A stretch of DNA of 46,875 bases from Egibacteraceae bacterium. GTDB taxonomy: Bacteria; Actinomycetota; Nitriliruptoria; Euzebyales; Egibacteraceae. Below the pieces are notes generated by a model that saw only the letters and a program-made list of their open reading frames with translations, had not been told where the DNA came from and searched no databases. The translations under genes and the position numbers were made by a program. How positions within the stretch are numbered: the first letter of the stretch is position 1; every line of letters starts with the position of its first letter. The DNA lies in NCBI GenBank assembly GCA_040905805.1, contig JBBDQS010000035.1:1-46875 (forward strand), given 5' to 3'. This document shows positions 26,059 through 33,554 of this stretch, piece after piece.

Positions 26059-27182
26059 GGGTGTTCCCGCCTGTCTTCCCGCCCGCCGGTGGGGACGGGA
26101 TCATCGCCCCAGGTCGGCAGCGTCCAGTCGAGGACGACGCCGGCGTACTTCCACTTGCTCGTCTCCAGGGCGTCGAGCATGACCCGGTGGCCCTGCTTGA
26201 CCAGGCCGGTCGTGACGGCATGGTCCAGCGCCAGGGGCACCGCCGCGGTGCCGGTCGCCCCGACCAGCGCGAGGTTCTCGACGACCCGCGGCTGGATGGT
26301 CAGCCAGTCGGCCGTGTCGACGTCGGCGCCCTCGAACTCCTCGACCATGTAGCCGGCGTTGCCCTCGGGGATGATGCACACGTCGATCTCGTCGGCCTTG
26401 GCCCCGCTGCCCTTCAGGATCGCCCGCAGCGACTCGACGAGCAGGTGAGGGGTGAAGCGGCCGGACTCCACGACGTCGACGTCGAGGACAACAAGGTGCT
26501 TCGCTTTGAGCTGCTCGTGGATCGGGGCGTGGGTGCCGGCGCCGACGATCTGCATCCCCGGCCGTTTCTCCCCGCCGATCGACCCCATGGCCGAGCCGAT
26601 GATCCCACCGTCGCGGTCGTCGGCCGCCAGCACGACCGCGCCGGCTCCGTCGCCGAAGTTGTAGGGGTTCATGCGGTCGCGCATGCGGATCTTGTCGGGC
26701 GCCTTGCCGTAGAAGACCGGGACCAGCAGCGGCGAGATGCTCTCGCTGCCGACCACCAGCGCGTTGGTGTAGTCGCCCCGCTCGAGGTAGAGCCGGGCGA
26801 TGTCGAGGGCCTCGACGAACCCTGCGCACCCGGACCGGATCTCGACCGCGGCGCACGACCGGATGCCCAACCGCTCCTGCAGCAAGGTGGCCATGGGCGG
26901 CAGCAGGAACTCGGGGCTGGCGGTCGACGACACGATCAGCTCGACCTCGGCGGCCTCGATGCCGGCCCGGTCCAGCGCCGTGACGGCGGCGTTGAAGGCC
27001 ATCTCGGAGTTCGCGAACCGGTGCTCGCCCGTCTTGGGGTCGACCATCCAATGACGGGTCTTGACCTGGATGCCCTCGAGCACCTCGTCGGGCAGCGGGC
27101 CGACCAGCTCGAGCAGATCGTCGTTGGTGATGGCTTCGCCGGGGAGGAACGAGCCGGTCCCCACCACATGTGCCGTCGCCAC
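26055..27182 (-). CDS. KSIII (FabH)-like thiolase-fold protein with altered catalytic residues
   Basis: The 375-residue protein has the ketoacyl-ACP synthase III fold. The N-terminal half has VVGTGSFLPGEAITNDDLLELVG and the nucleophile Cys119 in SGCAGF, then NFGDGAGAVVLA. In FabH the second and third catalytic residues are His in a PHQAN-like segment and Asn in GNTSAA. Here the aligned segments read IIPEGNAG (Glu273 at the His position) and LVGATGTAAVPLALD (Ala309 at the Asn position); this alignment is by eye. Family uses include fatty-acid initiation, OleA-type condensation and acyl transfer. Start is GTG with GGGAGGG six bases ahead. First gene of a three-gene operon. Confidence 0.88.
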   Translation of the reverse strand: MATAHVVGTGSFLPGEAITNDDLLELVGPLPDEVLEGIQVKTRHWMVDPKTGEHRFANSEMAFNAAVTALDRAGIEAAEVELIVSSTASPEFLLPPMATLLQERLGIRSCAAVEIRSGCAGFVEALDIARLYLERGDYTNALVVGSESISPLLVPVFYGKAPDKIRMRDRMNPYNFGDGAGAVVLAADDRDGGIIGSAMGSIGGEKRPGMQIVGAGTHAPIHEQLKAKHLVVLDVDVVESGRFTPHLLVESLRAILKGSGAKADEIDVCIIPEGNAGYMVEEFEGADVDTADWLTIQPRVVENLALVGATGTAAVPLALDHAVTTGLVKQGHRVMLDALETSKWKYAGVVLDWTLPTWGDDPVPTGGREDRREHP

Positions 27183-27538
27183 TGGCTACCCTCCCGCCCA
27201 GGTTCACCGCCACGCAAGAACCGCACAGTCCCCGCAGAGTGGACGAGCCACCGCCCGTGGCGCCTGTACCCGGATCCTACCCGCACCGTCGTGGGGACGG
27301 AAGGCCCCCGAGCCAGGGCCTACCCGTCCGAACGGCGCCGCTGCCCCCGACGCATGCCGCGCCCGGACCGGCGCCCCTCCTTCACAGTCGGGGACGCGAT
27401 GTCACCACGGCCGCCCGTCCGGTCCGCGGGGCGCTCCTCACGGCCGCAGTGGGCCATCCTGAGCTCGGTGCTGTAGCGGGTGGTGGGGCGACCGCACAGG
27501 CTGGCGCGACCGTCCGATCGGCCACGGCCGCCCGCCGG
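27183..27538. other. Intergenic region upstream of the KSIII operon
   Basis: 356 bases between the KSIII-like gene and the phosphatase stop. On the minus strand, GGGAGGG lies six bases ahead of the KSIII GTG. TAGGAT-like and TACAGG-like segments near 27266-27279 could be -10 elements for the operon, but no convincing -35 is seen. I recognise no gene or RNA. Confidence 0.4.
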
Positions 27539-28207
27539 TCACGGCTGGATGGCCAGGTGGCCCACCCGGTTGTACGCGACGAGGTGTGCCTTCCCGGCGG
27601 CCAGCGCACCCGCCCCCGGCACGTCCAGCACGCTCACCGCGCAGTTGCCCACGGGCTTGACCGACCGGTGGCCGCCGGCGGGCAGCCCCAGGGCGGCGGC
27701 CCCCGCCACCCGGATCGGCCCGCCGTGGGTGAACACCACGACCGCGGGGCTCTCCGCACCGTGCGAGCCGACCGCGGCGACCACGTCGGCGAGGCCCTCG
27801 ACCACCCGGGCACGCAGCTCGGCGAAGGTCTCCCCGCCCCCCGGTGCGACGTCCCGCCCGCCGGCCCACGCGCCGTAGCGCTCGGGATCCGCCGCGGCTG
27901 CCTGCGCACGGGTCAGCCCGCTCCACGAGCCCACGTCGATCTCGCGGAGACGTTCGTCGGCCTGCACCGTCACCGCGGCCAGCTCCTCGGTCGGGGCGGC
28001 GGTCTCGACCACCCGCGGTAGGTCGCTGCGCGCGAGGGCCGCCAGCCCGGGGTGGTCGCGGGCCAGCATGCGCGCGGTGGCCGCGGCTTGCGCATGGCCT
28101 CGCGCGGTCAGTCCCGGACCCCCGTGGCCCTGCAAGATGCCCGCGGCGTTCCACTCCGACTCGCCGTGGCGGACCAGGACCAGGCGGACAGGCCTCGCGG
28201 TGGTCAA
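27539..28207 (-). CDS. Histidine phosphatase family protein
   Basis: The 222-residue protein has the phosphoglycerate-mutase-like motif VRHGESEWN with the phospho-accepting His, a second catalytic His in VFTHGGPIR, and the AQAAATARML region. The start is taken as the TTG at 28207, whose bases overlap the rsfS stop, so it is coupled to rsfS. An in-frame start at 28258 would extend into rsfS. Actinobacterial rsfS is often followed by such a phosphatase, sometimes called gpmB or Rv2419c-like glucosyl-3-phosphoglycerate phosphatase; here the substrate is not known. Confidence 0.9.
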   Translation of the reverse strand: MTTARPVRLVLVRHGESEWNAAGILQGHGGPGLTARGHAQAAATARMLARDHPGLAALARSDLPRVVETAAPTEELAAVTVQADERLREIDVGSWSGLTRAQAAAADPERYGAWAGGRDVAPGGGETFAELRARVVEGLADVVAAVGSHGAESPAVVVFTHGGPIRVAGAAALGLPAGGHRSVKPVGNCAVSVLDVPGAGALAAGKAHLVAYNRVGHLAIQP

Positions 28208-28587
28208 TCCGCCGCGGGCGCCAGCTCGTCGAAGGGCACCGTCGGCGCGTCCGACCACAGCCGCTCGAGGTCGTAGTAGGTGCGCTGCTCGGTGGTGAAC
28301 GCGTGCACGACCACGTCACCGTAGTCCAGGAGCAGCCAGCCCGTGTCCTTGGTGCCCTCCCGGCGGCGTGGGGCCCGGTCGTGGAAGCGCTTCAGGCGGC
28401 CCTCGACCTCCTCGGCGACCGCGCCGAGCTGCCGCTCGTTGCCGGCCGAGACGAGCACGAAGAAGTCGGTGATGCCGAGCAGCTCACCGAGGTCGAGGAT
28501 GCGGATGTTGGTCGCCTGCTTGCCTGCCGCGGCGGAGGCGGCGGCGAGGGCCAGCTCTCGTGACTCGGTGGTGTCGAGGGTGCTCAG
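28204..28587 (-). CDS. rsfS: Ribosome silencing factor RsfS
   Basis: The product is about 127 residues. Conserved segments are LALAAASAAAGKQATNIRILDLGELLGITDFFVLVSAGNERQ and, later, GWLLLDYGDVVVHAFTTEQRTYYDLERLW, typical of the Iojap/RsfS family that binds ribosomal protein L14 and blocks subunit joining. No ATG, GTG or TTG precedes the conserved N-terminus in frame; CTG at 28587 has GGGAG seven bases ahead and gives STLDTTESRELAL as the start. An ATG at 28458 would cut away conserved sequence. It lies between nadD and the phosphatase as usual. Confidence 0.9.
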   Translation of the reverse strand: MSTLDTTESRELALAAASAAAGKQATNIRILDLGELLGITDFFVLVSAGNERQLGAVAEEVEGRLKRFHDRAPRRREGTKDTGWLLLDYGDVVVHAFTTEQRTYYDLERLWSDAPTVPFDELAPAAD

Positions 28588-28620
28588 ATCGTCGCTCCCG
28601 GTCGGGGTCGTGGGCCGCCA

Positions 28621-28671
28621 CCGGCGGGCCTCTCCCGCCGGGTGTCACTACTCCGGATCGTACCGATCCGG
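28621..28671 (-). promoter_or_regulatory. Two perfect hairpins between nadD and rsfS
   Basis: In the direction of transcription, CCGGATCG/CGATCCGG (28653-28671, 3-base loop) overlaps the end of nadD, and CCGGCGGG/CCCGCCGG (28621-28641, 5-base loop AGAGG) follows. Both stems are 8 bp with no mismatch. The second ends about 33 bases ahead of the proposed rsfS start and holds a GGGAGAGG purine run. They may attenuate, process or stabilise the transcript. Confidence 0.5.
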
Positions 28672-29316
28672 GGGCGGCCTTGCATGCCCCCAGGGTTGCG
28701 GCGCGTTGCATGCGGAGAGCTGCCCGGCCGTGCCGTACAGGCCGTGCTTGCGGGCGTACTGCTCCACCTCCCGCGGGATCAGGTAGCGCACCGACCGTCC
28801 CGCCGAGAACCGCTCACGCACGTCGGTGGAGGAGATGGCGAGGGCTGGCACGTCCAGCACCGTGACCGTGTCGGCGAGCCCCTCGGCCTCCAGGACGCCG
28901 ACATCGTGACCGGGGCGGGTGGCGGCCACGAAGTGCGCCAGCTGCAGGCACTCCTCGGCGGACTTCCACGTGAGGATGTTGACGATCGCGTCCGCGCCGG
29001 TGATGAAGAACAGCTCGTCGGCGGGGCAGGCAGCCCGGAACTCCCGCAGCGTCTCCACCGTGTAGGTCGGCCCGTCCCGCTCGATCTCCATCCGGCTGAG
29101 CGTGAACGCCGTGTTGGCCGCCGTGGCCAGCACGGTCATGAGGTAGCGATGCTCGGCGGGCGTGGTGTCGCCCTTCTGCCACGGCTGGCCGGCCGGCACG
29201 AACACGACCTCGTCGAGGTGCAGGTCGGCGCGGGCCTGCTCGGCCGTGACGAGGTGGCCGAGGTGGATGGGGTCGAACGTGCCGCCCATGATGCCGATGC
29301 GGCGCGTCCCGACCAT
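28648..29316 (-). CDS. nadD: Nicotinate-nucleotide adenylyltransferase
   Basis: The 222-residue protein has GIMGGTFDPIHLGHL, the nucleotidyltransferase GxFDPxHxGH motif, QPWQKGDTTPAEHR, and the ISSTDVRERF motif near the C-terminus. It adenylates nicotinate mononucleotide to form deamido-NAD. It sits in the conserved proA-nadD-rsfS order, although here proA is 4.2 kb away because two plus-strand accessory genes are inserted. The last about 15 residues are Pro/Arg-rich and encoded by a hairpin-forming sequence. Divergent from the SLH protein gene. Confidence 0.96.
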   Translation of the reverse strand: MVGTRRIGIMGGTFDPIHLGHLVTAEQARADLHLDEVVFVPAGQPWQKGDTTPAEHRYLMTVLATAANTAFTLSRMEIERDGPTYTVETLREFRAACPADELFFITGADAIVNILTWKSAEECLQLAHFVAATRPGHDVGVLEAEGLADTVTVLDVPALAISSTDVRERFSAGRSVRYLIPREVEQYARKHGLYGTAGQLSACNAPQPWGHARPPPDRYDPE

Positions 29317-29495
29317 GCGCCGATCCTAACCCGCCGGGTGTGGGTCGCGAGAAACCCCTATTTTCAGGCGTAGCGCACGTGTTTGGCCATTGTGAGCGTC
29401 TCAGGGTAGAGCTGCCATCGCGCGCAGCATCCCCGCTCACCGGGACCCGCGCTGGGACCGGTTGTGCAGCACCCGAGGCGTACCGGAGGCATCCC

Positions 29496-30968
29496 ATGAC
29501 TGTGACCAACGGCGTGAGCCGACCCGCTCTGCGACTCAGCGCGGTGTTGGTCGCGCTGACCATGGCGTTGGCCCTGCTGCCCCGCACTGGCGCCGCGCAG
29601 GATGCTGACGATGCGTGCCCGGAGGCGGCGCCGGAGTCGGACTTCAGCGATCGTGACAAGATCCCTGACGCGCACGTCGGGAACGTCGATTGCGCCGCGC
29701 ACTTCGACATCGTCAGCGGTTTCGAGGACGGCACCTACCGGCCGCAGTTTCAGGTGCGACGCGACCAGATGGCGTCGTTCATCGCGTTGATGCTGGACGC
29801 GGCAGACGTGGAGCTGCCGCAGGGAGACGCTGACACGTTCGACGACGTGCCCGACAGCAACGTGCACGCCGACAACATCAACCGCCTCGCCGCCGCAGGC
29901 ATCGTGGAGGGCGGGCCGTTGGGTCTGCCCGCGAACGAGTACGGTCCCGAGCTGCGGACCCGGCGTGACCAGATGGCCTCCTTCCTGATGCGGGCCGCCG
30001 GTTTCGCCTTGCATGACGACATCGACGCGTTTGACTCCAACGACCAGCAGTTCACCGACGTGCCGTCGGGCAACGCGCACTTCGCCAAGGTCAACGGCGC
30101 GGCCAAGAACGGCATCGCCCAGGGCACCGGCGGTGGGCTCTACGCCCCGAGGGAGGAGACCCGCCGTGACCAGATGGCCACCTTCGTGGTGCGCCTGCTG
30201 TGCTTCCTGATCTGTGACAGGGACGGCCCGGTGCTGGACGTCGTGCTTGACCCCACCTCCTGCGAGATCGGCGGGGAGCTGACCGCCACGGCCACCTTGA
30301 GCATCGAAGGTGACCCGGTCGAGGGCCAAGACGTGGACTTCGCCACGTCGGGTGTGGCGACCACACCGGACGCAGGCAGCGCCGAGACCGATGCTGCCGG
30401 CGAGGCCGACTTCACCTTCACCGTCGTGGGCGCCGGCACGCTCACGGTGACCGCGACGTGGAGCAGCAACGGGCAGGACGCAACCGGGACCGCGCAGATC
30501 GACTGTGGCGTCGTGGCTGCGTGGGACGTGGCCCTGTCGTGGCTCAACGAGGTCGACGACTCCGATCCGGACAACCCCGAGTTCAGGCAGGGCGAGGAAG
30601 GCACCACCGGTGACGCGCGGCTGGTCGTGACCGAGCTCGCCGGTTCCCACATGTTGGCGTTCGAGCTGGACGCGTCAGCGGTGACCGCACCGTTCTGCGA
30701 CGCCCCCGGGGCGCACCTGCATCAGGGCGGCCTCGACGAGAACGGTCCGGTGGTGGTGTTCTTCGCCACCTGCGCCGACTTGCAGGCCACCAACGGTGTG
30801 GTGGCGGGCGAGCTGACCGACGACGACTTCAGTGGCGGCGTGACCATCCAAGACGTGCTGGACGACCCCGAGAGCTTCTATGTCAACGTGCATTCGGCAG
30901 CGTTTCCGCCGGGGGCGATCCGCGGACAGCTACCCGACGGTGGGCAAGGCCTGATCCCCCAGCCCTAG
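29496..30968 (+). CDS. S-layer homology protein with Ig-like and CHRD domains
   Basis: The 490-residue protein begins with a signal peptide (residues about 8-35, cleavage likely after GAA). Three SLH domains follow (about 45-105, 108-170, 180-240), each ending in an RRDQMASF/RRDQMATF segment. An Ig-like domain (about 245-335; DPTSCEIGGELTATATLSIEGDPV) and a C-terminal CHRD domain (about 345-480; HLHQG, NVHSAAFPPGAIRGQL) complete it. It should be secreted and bound to the cell wall by the SLH domains. It lies 11 bases before the halogenase-like fusion gene, so both are likely on one transcript. Eight or so Cys residues suggest disulfides. Confidence 0.92.
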   Translation: MTVTNGVSRPALRLSAVLVALTMALALLPRTGAAQDADDACPEAAPESDFSDRDKIPDAHVGNVDCAAHFDIVSGFEDGTYRPQFQVRRDQMASFIALMLDAADVELPQGDADTFDDVPDSNVHADNINRLAAAGIVEGGPLGLPANEYGPELRTRRDQMASFLMRAAGFALHDDIDAFDSNDQQFTDVPSGNAHFAKVNGAAKNGIAQGTGGGLYAPREETRRDQMATFVVRLLCFLICDRDGPVLDVVLDPTSCEIGGELTATATLSIEGDPVEGQDVDFATSGVATTPDAGSAETDAAGEADFTFTVVGAGTLTVTATWSSNGQDATGTAQIDCGVVAAWDVALSWLNEVDDSDPDNPEFRQGEEGTTGDARLVVTELAGSHMLAFELDASAVTAPFCDAPGAHLHQGGLDENGPVVVFFATCADLQATNGVVAGELTDDDFSGGVTIQDVLDDPESFYVNVHSAAFPPGAIRGQLPDGGQGLIPQP

Positions 30969-30979
30969 CAGGAGGAGCC

Positions 30980-33550
30980 TTGGCGCAGCGCATCGACACC
31001 GGCGAGCTCGAGGCCCGGTTCGGCGGCCTCGCCGCCGACCTCGAGCATGACGAGATCGCGGCGCTGGCGCTGCGCCTGCGCCCCCTCGAGCTCAACGCCG
31101 GGGAGGTGCTGATCACCGAGGGCACCCCGACCGGCGGTCTGCACCTGGTGTGGGAGGGAGCCCTCGACGTCGCCGTGGGCAACGCGAACACGCACGTCGG
31201 CACGGTGGAGCGGGGCGGGTACGTCGGCGAGGTCTCGCTGCTCGATCCCGGACCGGCGAGCGCCACCGTGCGCTCCGAACAGGGCGCGACCGTGCTCGTG
31301 CTCGATCCCGAGGAGCTCGCCTCGTTCGAGGAGGCCTATCCGCGCGCCGCGGCCGCGCTGCTCCACGAGCTTGCGCGGGTGCTCGCGCAGCGCGTTCGTC
31401 TGTCCGCCCGCCAGCTCCCGGCCACGGCGCTCGATGCGCCGATCGTCGCGGGGGTCGGCGAGGCGCCGCCTCCCGGCGTCGACAACCTGTCGGACGCGCC
31501 GACGCGATTCACCGCCGGCGCGCTCCTGGCCCAGGGCGGTCGCCGGGCAGCGGGGGCCTACCTCATCCGTTCGGGCACGGTGCTGCGGACGATGACCGCC
31601 GACGACGGCGGCGCCGAACTCCTCGCGTTGCCCGCAGGGGCGATCGCCGGGGCGGAAGCGCTCCTGCCCGCCGTCCTCGCCACCGACCTCGTCGCGGACG
31701 GGGAGGTCGAGGCCAGCCTGCTCCCGACCGCCGAGCTCGCTCGGCAGGCCCACGCCGACCCGCTGCAGTTCCTCGCCGTGCAGCGGGCCGTCGCCGCCGA
31801 GCTGGCTCGCGAGCTCCGTGCCCTCACCGTCGCGCACCAGCAGCTGGCGCCGCGGGTGACCCCGAGCGCGACGACCGACGTGGCCGTCATCGGCGGTGGG
31901 GTGCTCGGGCTCGCCTATGCGTGGTTCGTCAAGGAGGCGGCGCCCCAGACCGCCGTGACCGTGCTGGAGCGCCGATCGTCGCCGGGCTACAAGATCGGCG
32001 AGAGCACGCTCGGGACCACCACCCGCGCGATGCAGCGGATGGGGTTGAGCTTCCCGGTCATGCGTCGCCTCTTCGGCATCAAGGCCGGGATCCGTTTCTG
32101 GTGGACGGGCCCCGGCGACCCGCAGCTGCATGGTCATGTCGACGCCGGCGACGTCGATGAGACCTTCCAGGTGGAGCGGCGCGTCCTCGAGACCGCGCTC
32201 ATGGAGACCGCGCGCCGCCGCGGCATCGACGTCCGTGCGGGCACGAAGGTCCAGGTCCCGACAGCAGAGATCAGCCGCGACGGGGCGCGTCTGCCATGCG
32301 CGGACGACGCCGGCCGGTACGACCTGGGTGCGCGGCTCGTCTGCGACGCCTCCGGTCCCGCCGCCGTCCTCACCCGCAGGTTCGGCCTGTACCGACGGGC
32401 GCCCGAGCGTCTCGGCACCTTCAACACCCACTCCTACTACGCCTACTTCAGGCAGAAGCAGGACGTGGCCGAGCGGTTCTGGGATGCACCGGCAACCCGC
32501 CACATCTGCTTCGAGCAGGGCTGGTGCTGGTTCATCACCGTCACCTCGTGGGAGGGCACACCGCAGGAGAACCTGGAGGCGATGATCCGTTTCCTGCTCG
32601 ACCACCCGGAGGGGCGGGACGAGTCCTACCCGACCCGGCGCGACCTCGAGAACCGGTTCGGCTGCCGCAGTGAGCCGATCTTGAGCGTGGGCTTCACCGT
32701 CCGCGAGGACCTGGACACCGCCGGCGGCCTGTCGCTGGAAGGACGGTTCCGCCACTACCTCGACCGCTATCCGGTGATCCGCGGGATCCTCGACCACTAC
32801 GAGCCCCTGGCAGCGCCCTACGGCAAGAAGCCCTACTCGGCGTTCCTGAACCTCGTGCACGATGCCTCGGCCGTCACCGGCGACGGGTGGTGCGCGGTCG
32901 GGGACGCGGCCGGCTTCACGAACCCGCTGTTCTCCCCCGGCTTGACGTTCGGGACCGGCACCGCCTACGAGGCGGCACAAGACACCGTCCGGGCGCTCGC
33001 CAGCCGTGACGTGTCGCGGGCGTCCTTCCGCGCCTACCAGCACTACGCCGAGCGCATGCACCCAACCCTCATGGCCTTCAACGACATGCTCTACCGCTCC
33101 TTCCGGCAGCAGCAGACCTTCGAACGGGCTTTGGCCATGTTCCTGTTCCACAGCGCGGGCGATGTCCTGCAGCGCGAGGTCTACTCCGACACCGACCCGT
33201 ACGTCTGGGACCTCCTCAACCCCGAGTTCACCCGGCGCGTCGACGAGGTGCGGCGGGTCCTGCGCACCGCTGAACAGCGCGGGAGCGACCCCGAGGACAC
33301 GGCCCGCGAGGTCCGCGAGATCACCGATCCCTACATCCGCAGCGTGCTGGACCGCCCGGAGATGCGCGACATGGACCTCCGGCCTGCCCTGCGGGAGTTC
33401 GACGCGAGCGGCGAGCGCCGCGGCGACCGGCACCCCGAGCCCGGGCCCTTCACCGCCGTCCGCTGCGGGGACTGCCGGCTGTTCTACGACGGGGTGCTGG
33501 AGCGCTGCTGCGTGTGCGGGGCCGACCGTGCCGTCGGGATGCCGGTCTAG
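30980..33550 (+). CDS. cNMP-binding-like domains fused to flavin halogenase-like monooxygenase and zinc ribbon
   Basis: The 856-residue protein starts at TTG with AGGAGG five bases ahead. Residues about 20-140 match a cyclic-nucleotide-binding fold (AGEVLITEG...GEVSLLDPGPASATV), but the Arg usual before SAT is Ala. Residues about 170-285 look like a second, more degenerate copy. Residues about 297-720 are an FAD monooxygenase: VAVIGGGVLGLAYAW, KIGESTLG (338-345), GWCWFIT (514-520, compare halogenase WxWxIP), GDAAGFTNPLFSPG (641-654). The C-terminus has CGDC...CCVCG (829-846), a zinc ribbon. No signal peptide, so cytoplasmic. Geranylgeranyl-reductase relatives are the main alternative. Confidence 0.85.
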   Translation: MAQRIDTGELEARFGGLAADLEHDEIAALALRLRPLELNAGEVLITEGTPTGGLHLVWEGALDVAVGNANTHVGTVERGGYVGEVSLLDPGPASATVRSEQGATVLVLDPEELASFEEAYPRAAAALLHELARVLAQRVRLSARQLPATALDAPIVAGVGEAPPPGVDNLSDAPTRFTAGALLAQGGRRAAGAYLIRSGTVLRTMTADDGGAELLALPAGAIAGAEALLPAVLATDLVADGEVEASLLPTAELARQAHADPLQFLAVQRAVAAELARELRALTVAHQQLAPRVTPSATTDVAVIGGGVLGLAYAWFVKEAAPQTAVTVLERRSSPGYKIGESTLGTTTRAMQRMGLSFPVMRRLFGIKAGIRFWWTGPGDPQLHGHVDAGDVDETFQVERRVLETALMETARRRGIDVRAGTKVQVPTAEISRDGARLPCADDAGRYDLGARLVCDASGPAAVLTRRFGLYRRAPERLGTFNTHSYYAYFRQKQDVAERFWDAPATRHICFEQGWCWFITVTSWEGTPQENLEAMIRFLLDHPEGRDESYPTRRDLENRFGCRSEPILSVGFTVREDLDTAGGLSLEGRFRHYLDRYPVIRGILDHYEPLAAPYGKKPYSAFLNLVHDASAVTGDGWCAVGDAAGFTNPLFSPGLTFGTGTAYEAAQDTVRALASRDVSRASFRAYQHYAERMHPTLMAFNDMLYRSFRQQQTFERALAMFLFHSAGDVLQREVYSDTDPYVWDLLNPEFTRRVDEVRRVLRTAEQRGSDPEDTAREVREITDPYIRSVLDRPEMRDMDLRPALREFDASGERRGDRHPEPGPFTAVRCGDCRLFYDGVLERCCVCGADRAVGMPV

Positions 33551-33554
33551 CGGG

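Noticed and set aside
29391-29408. A cAMP-receptor site (TGTGA...) ahead of the SLH gene
   Set aside because: Only one half-site, TGTGA, is present; the other half does not match TCACA.
30965-33433. An 822-residue minus-strand frame over the halogenase-like gene
   Set aside because: No motif, biased composition; the plus strand carries clear domains and a ribosome site.
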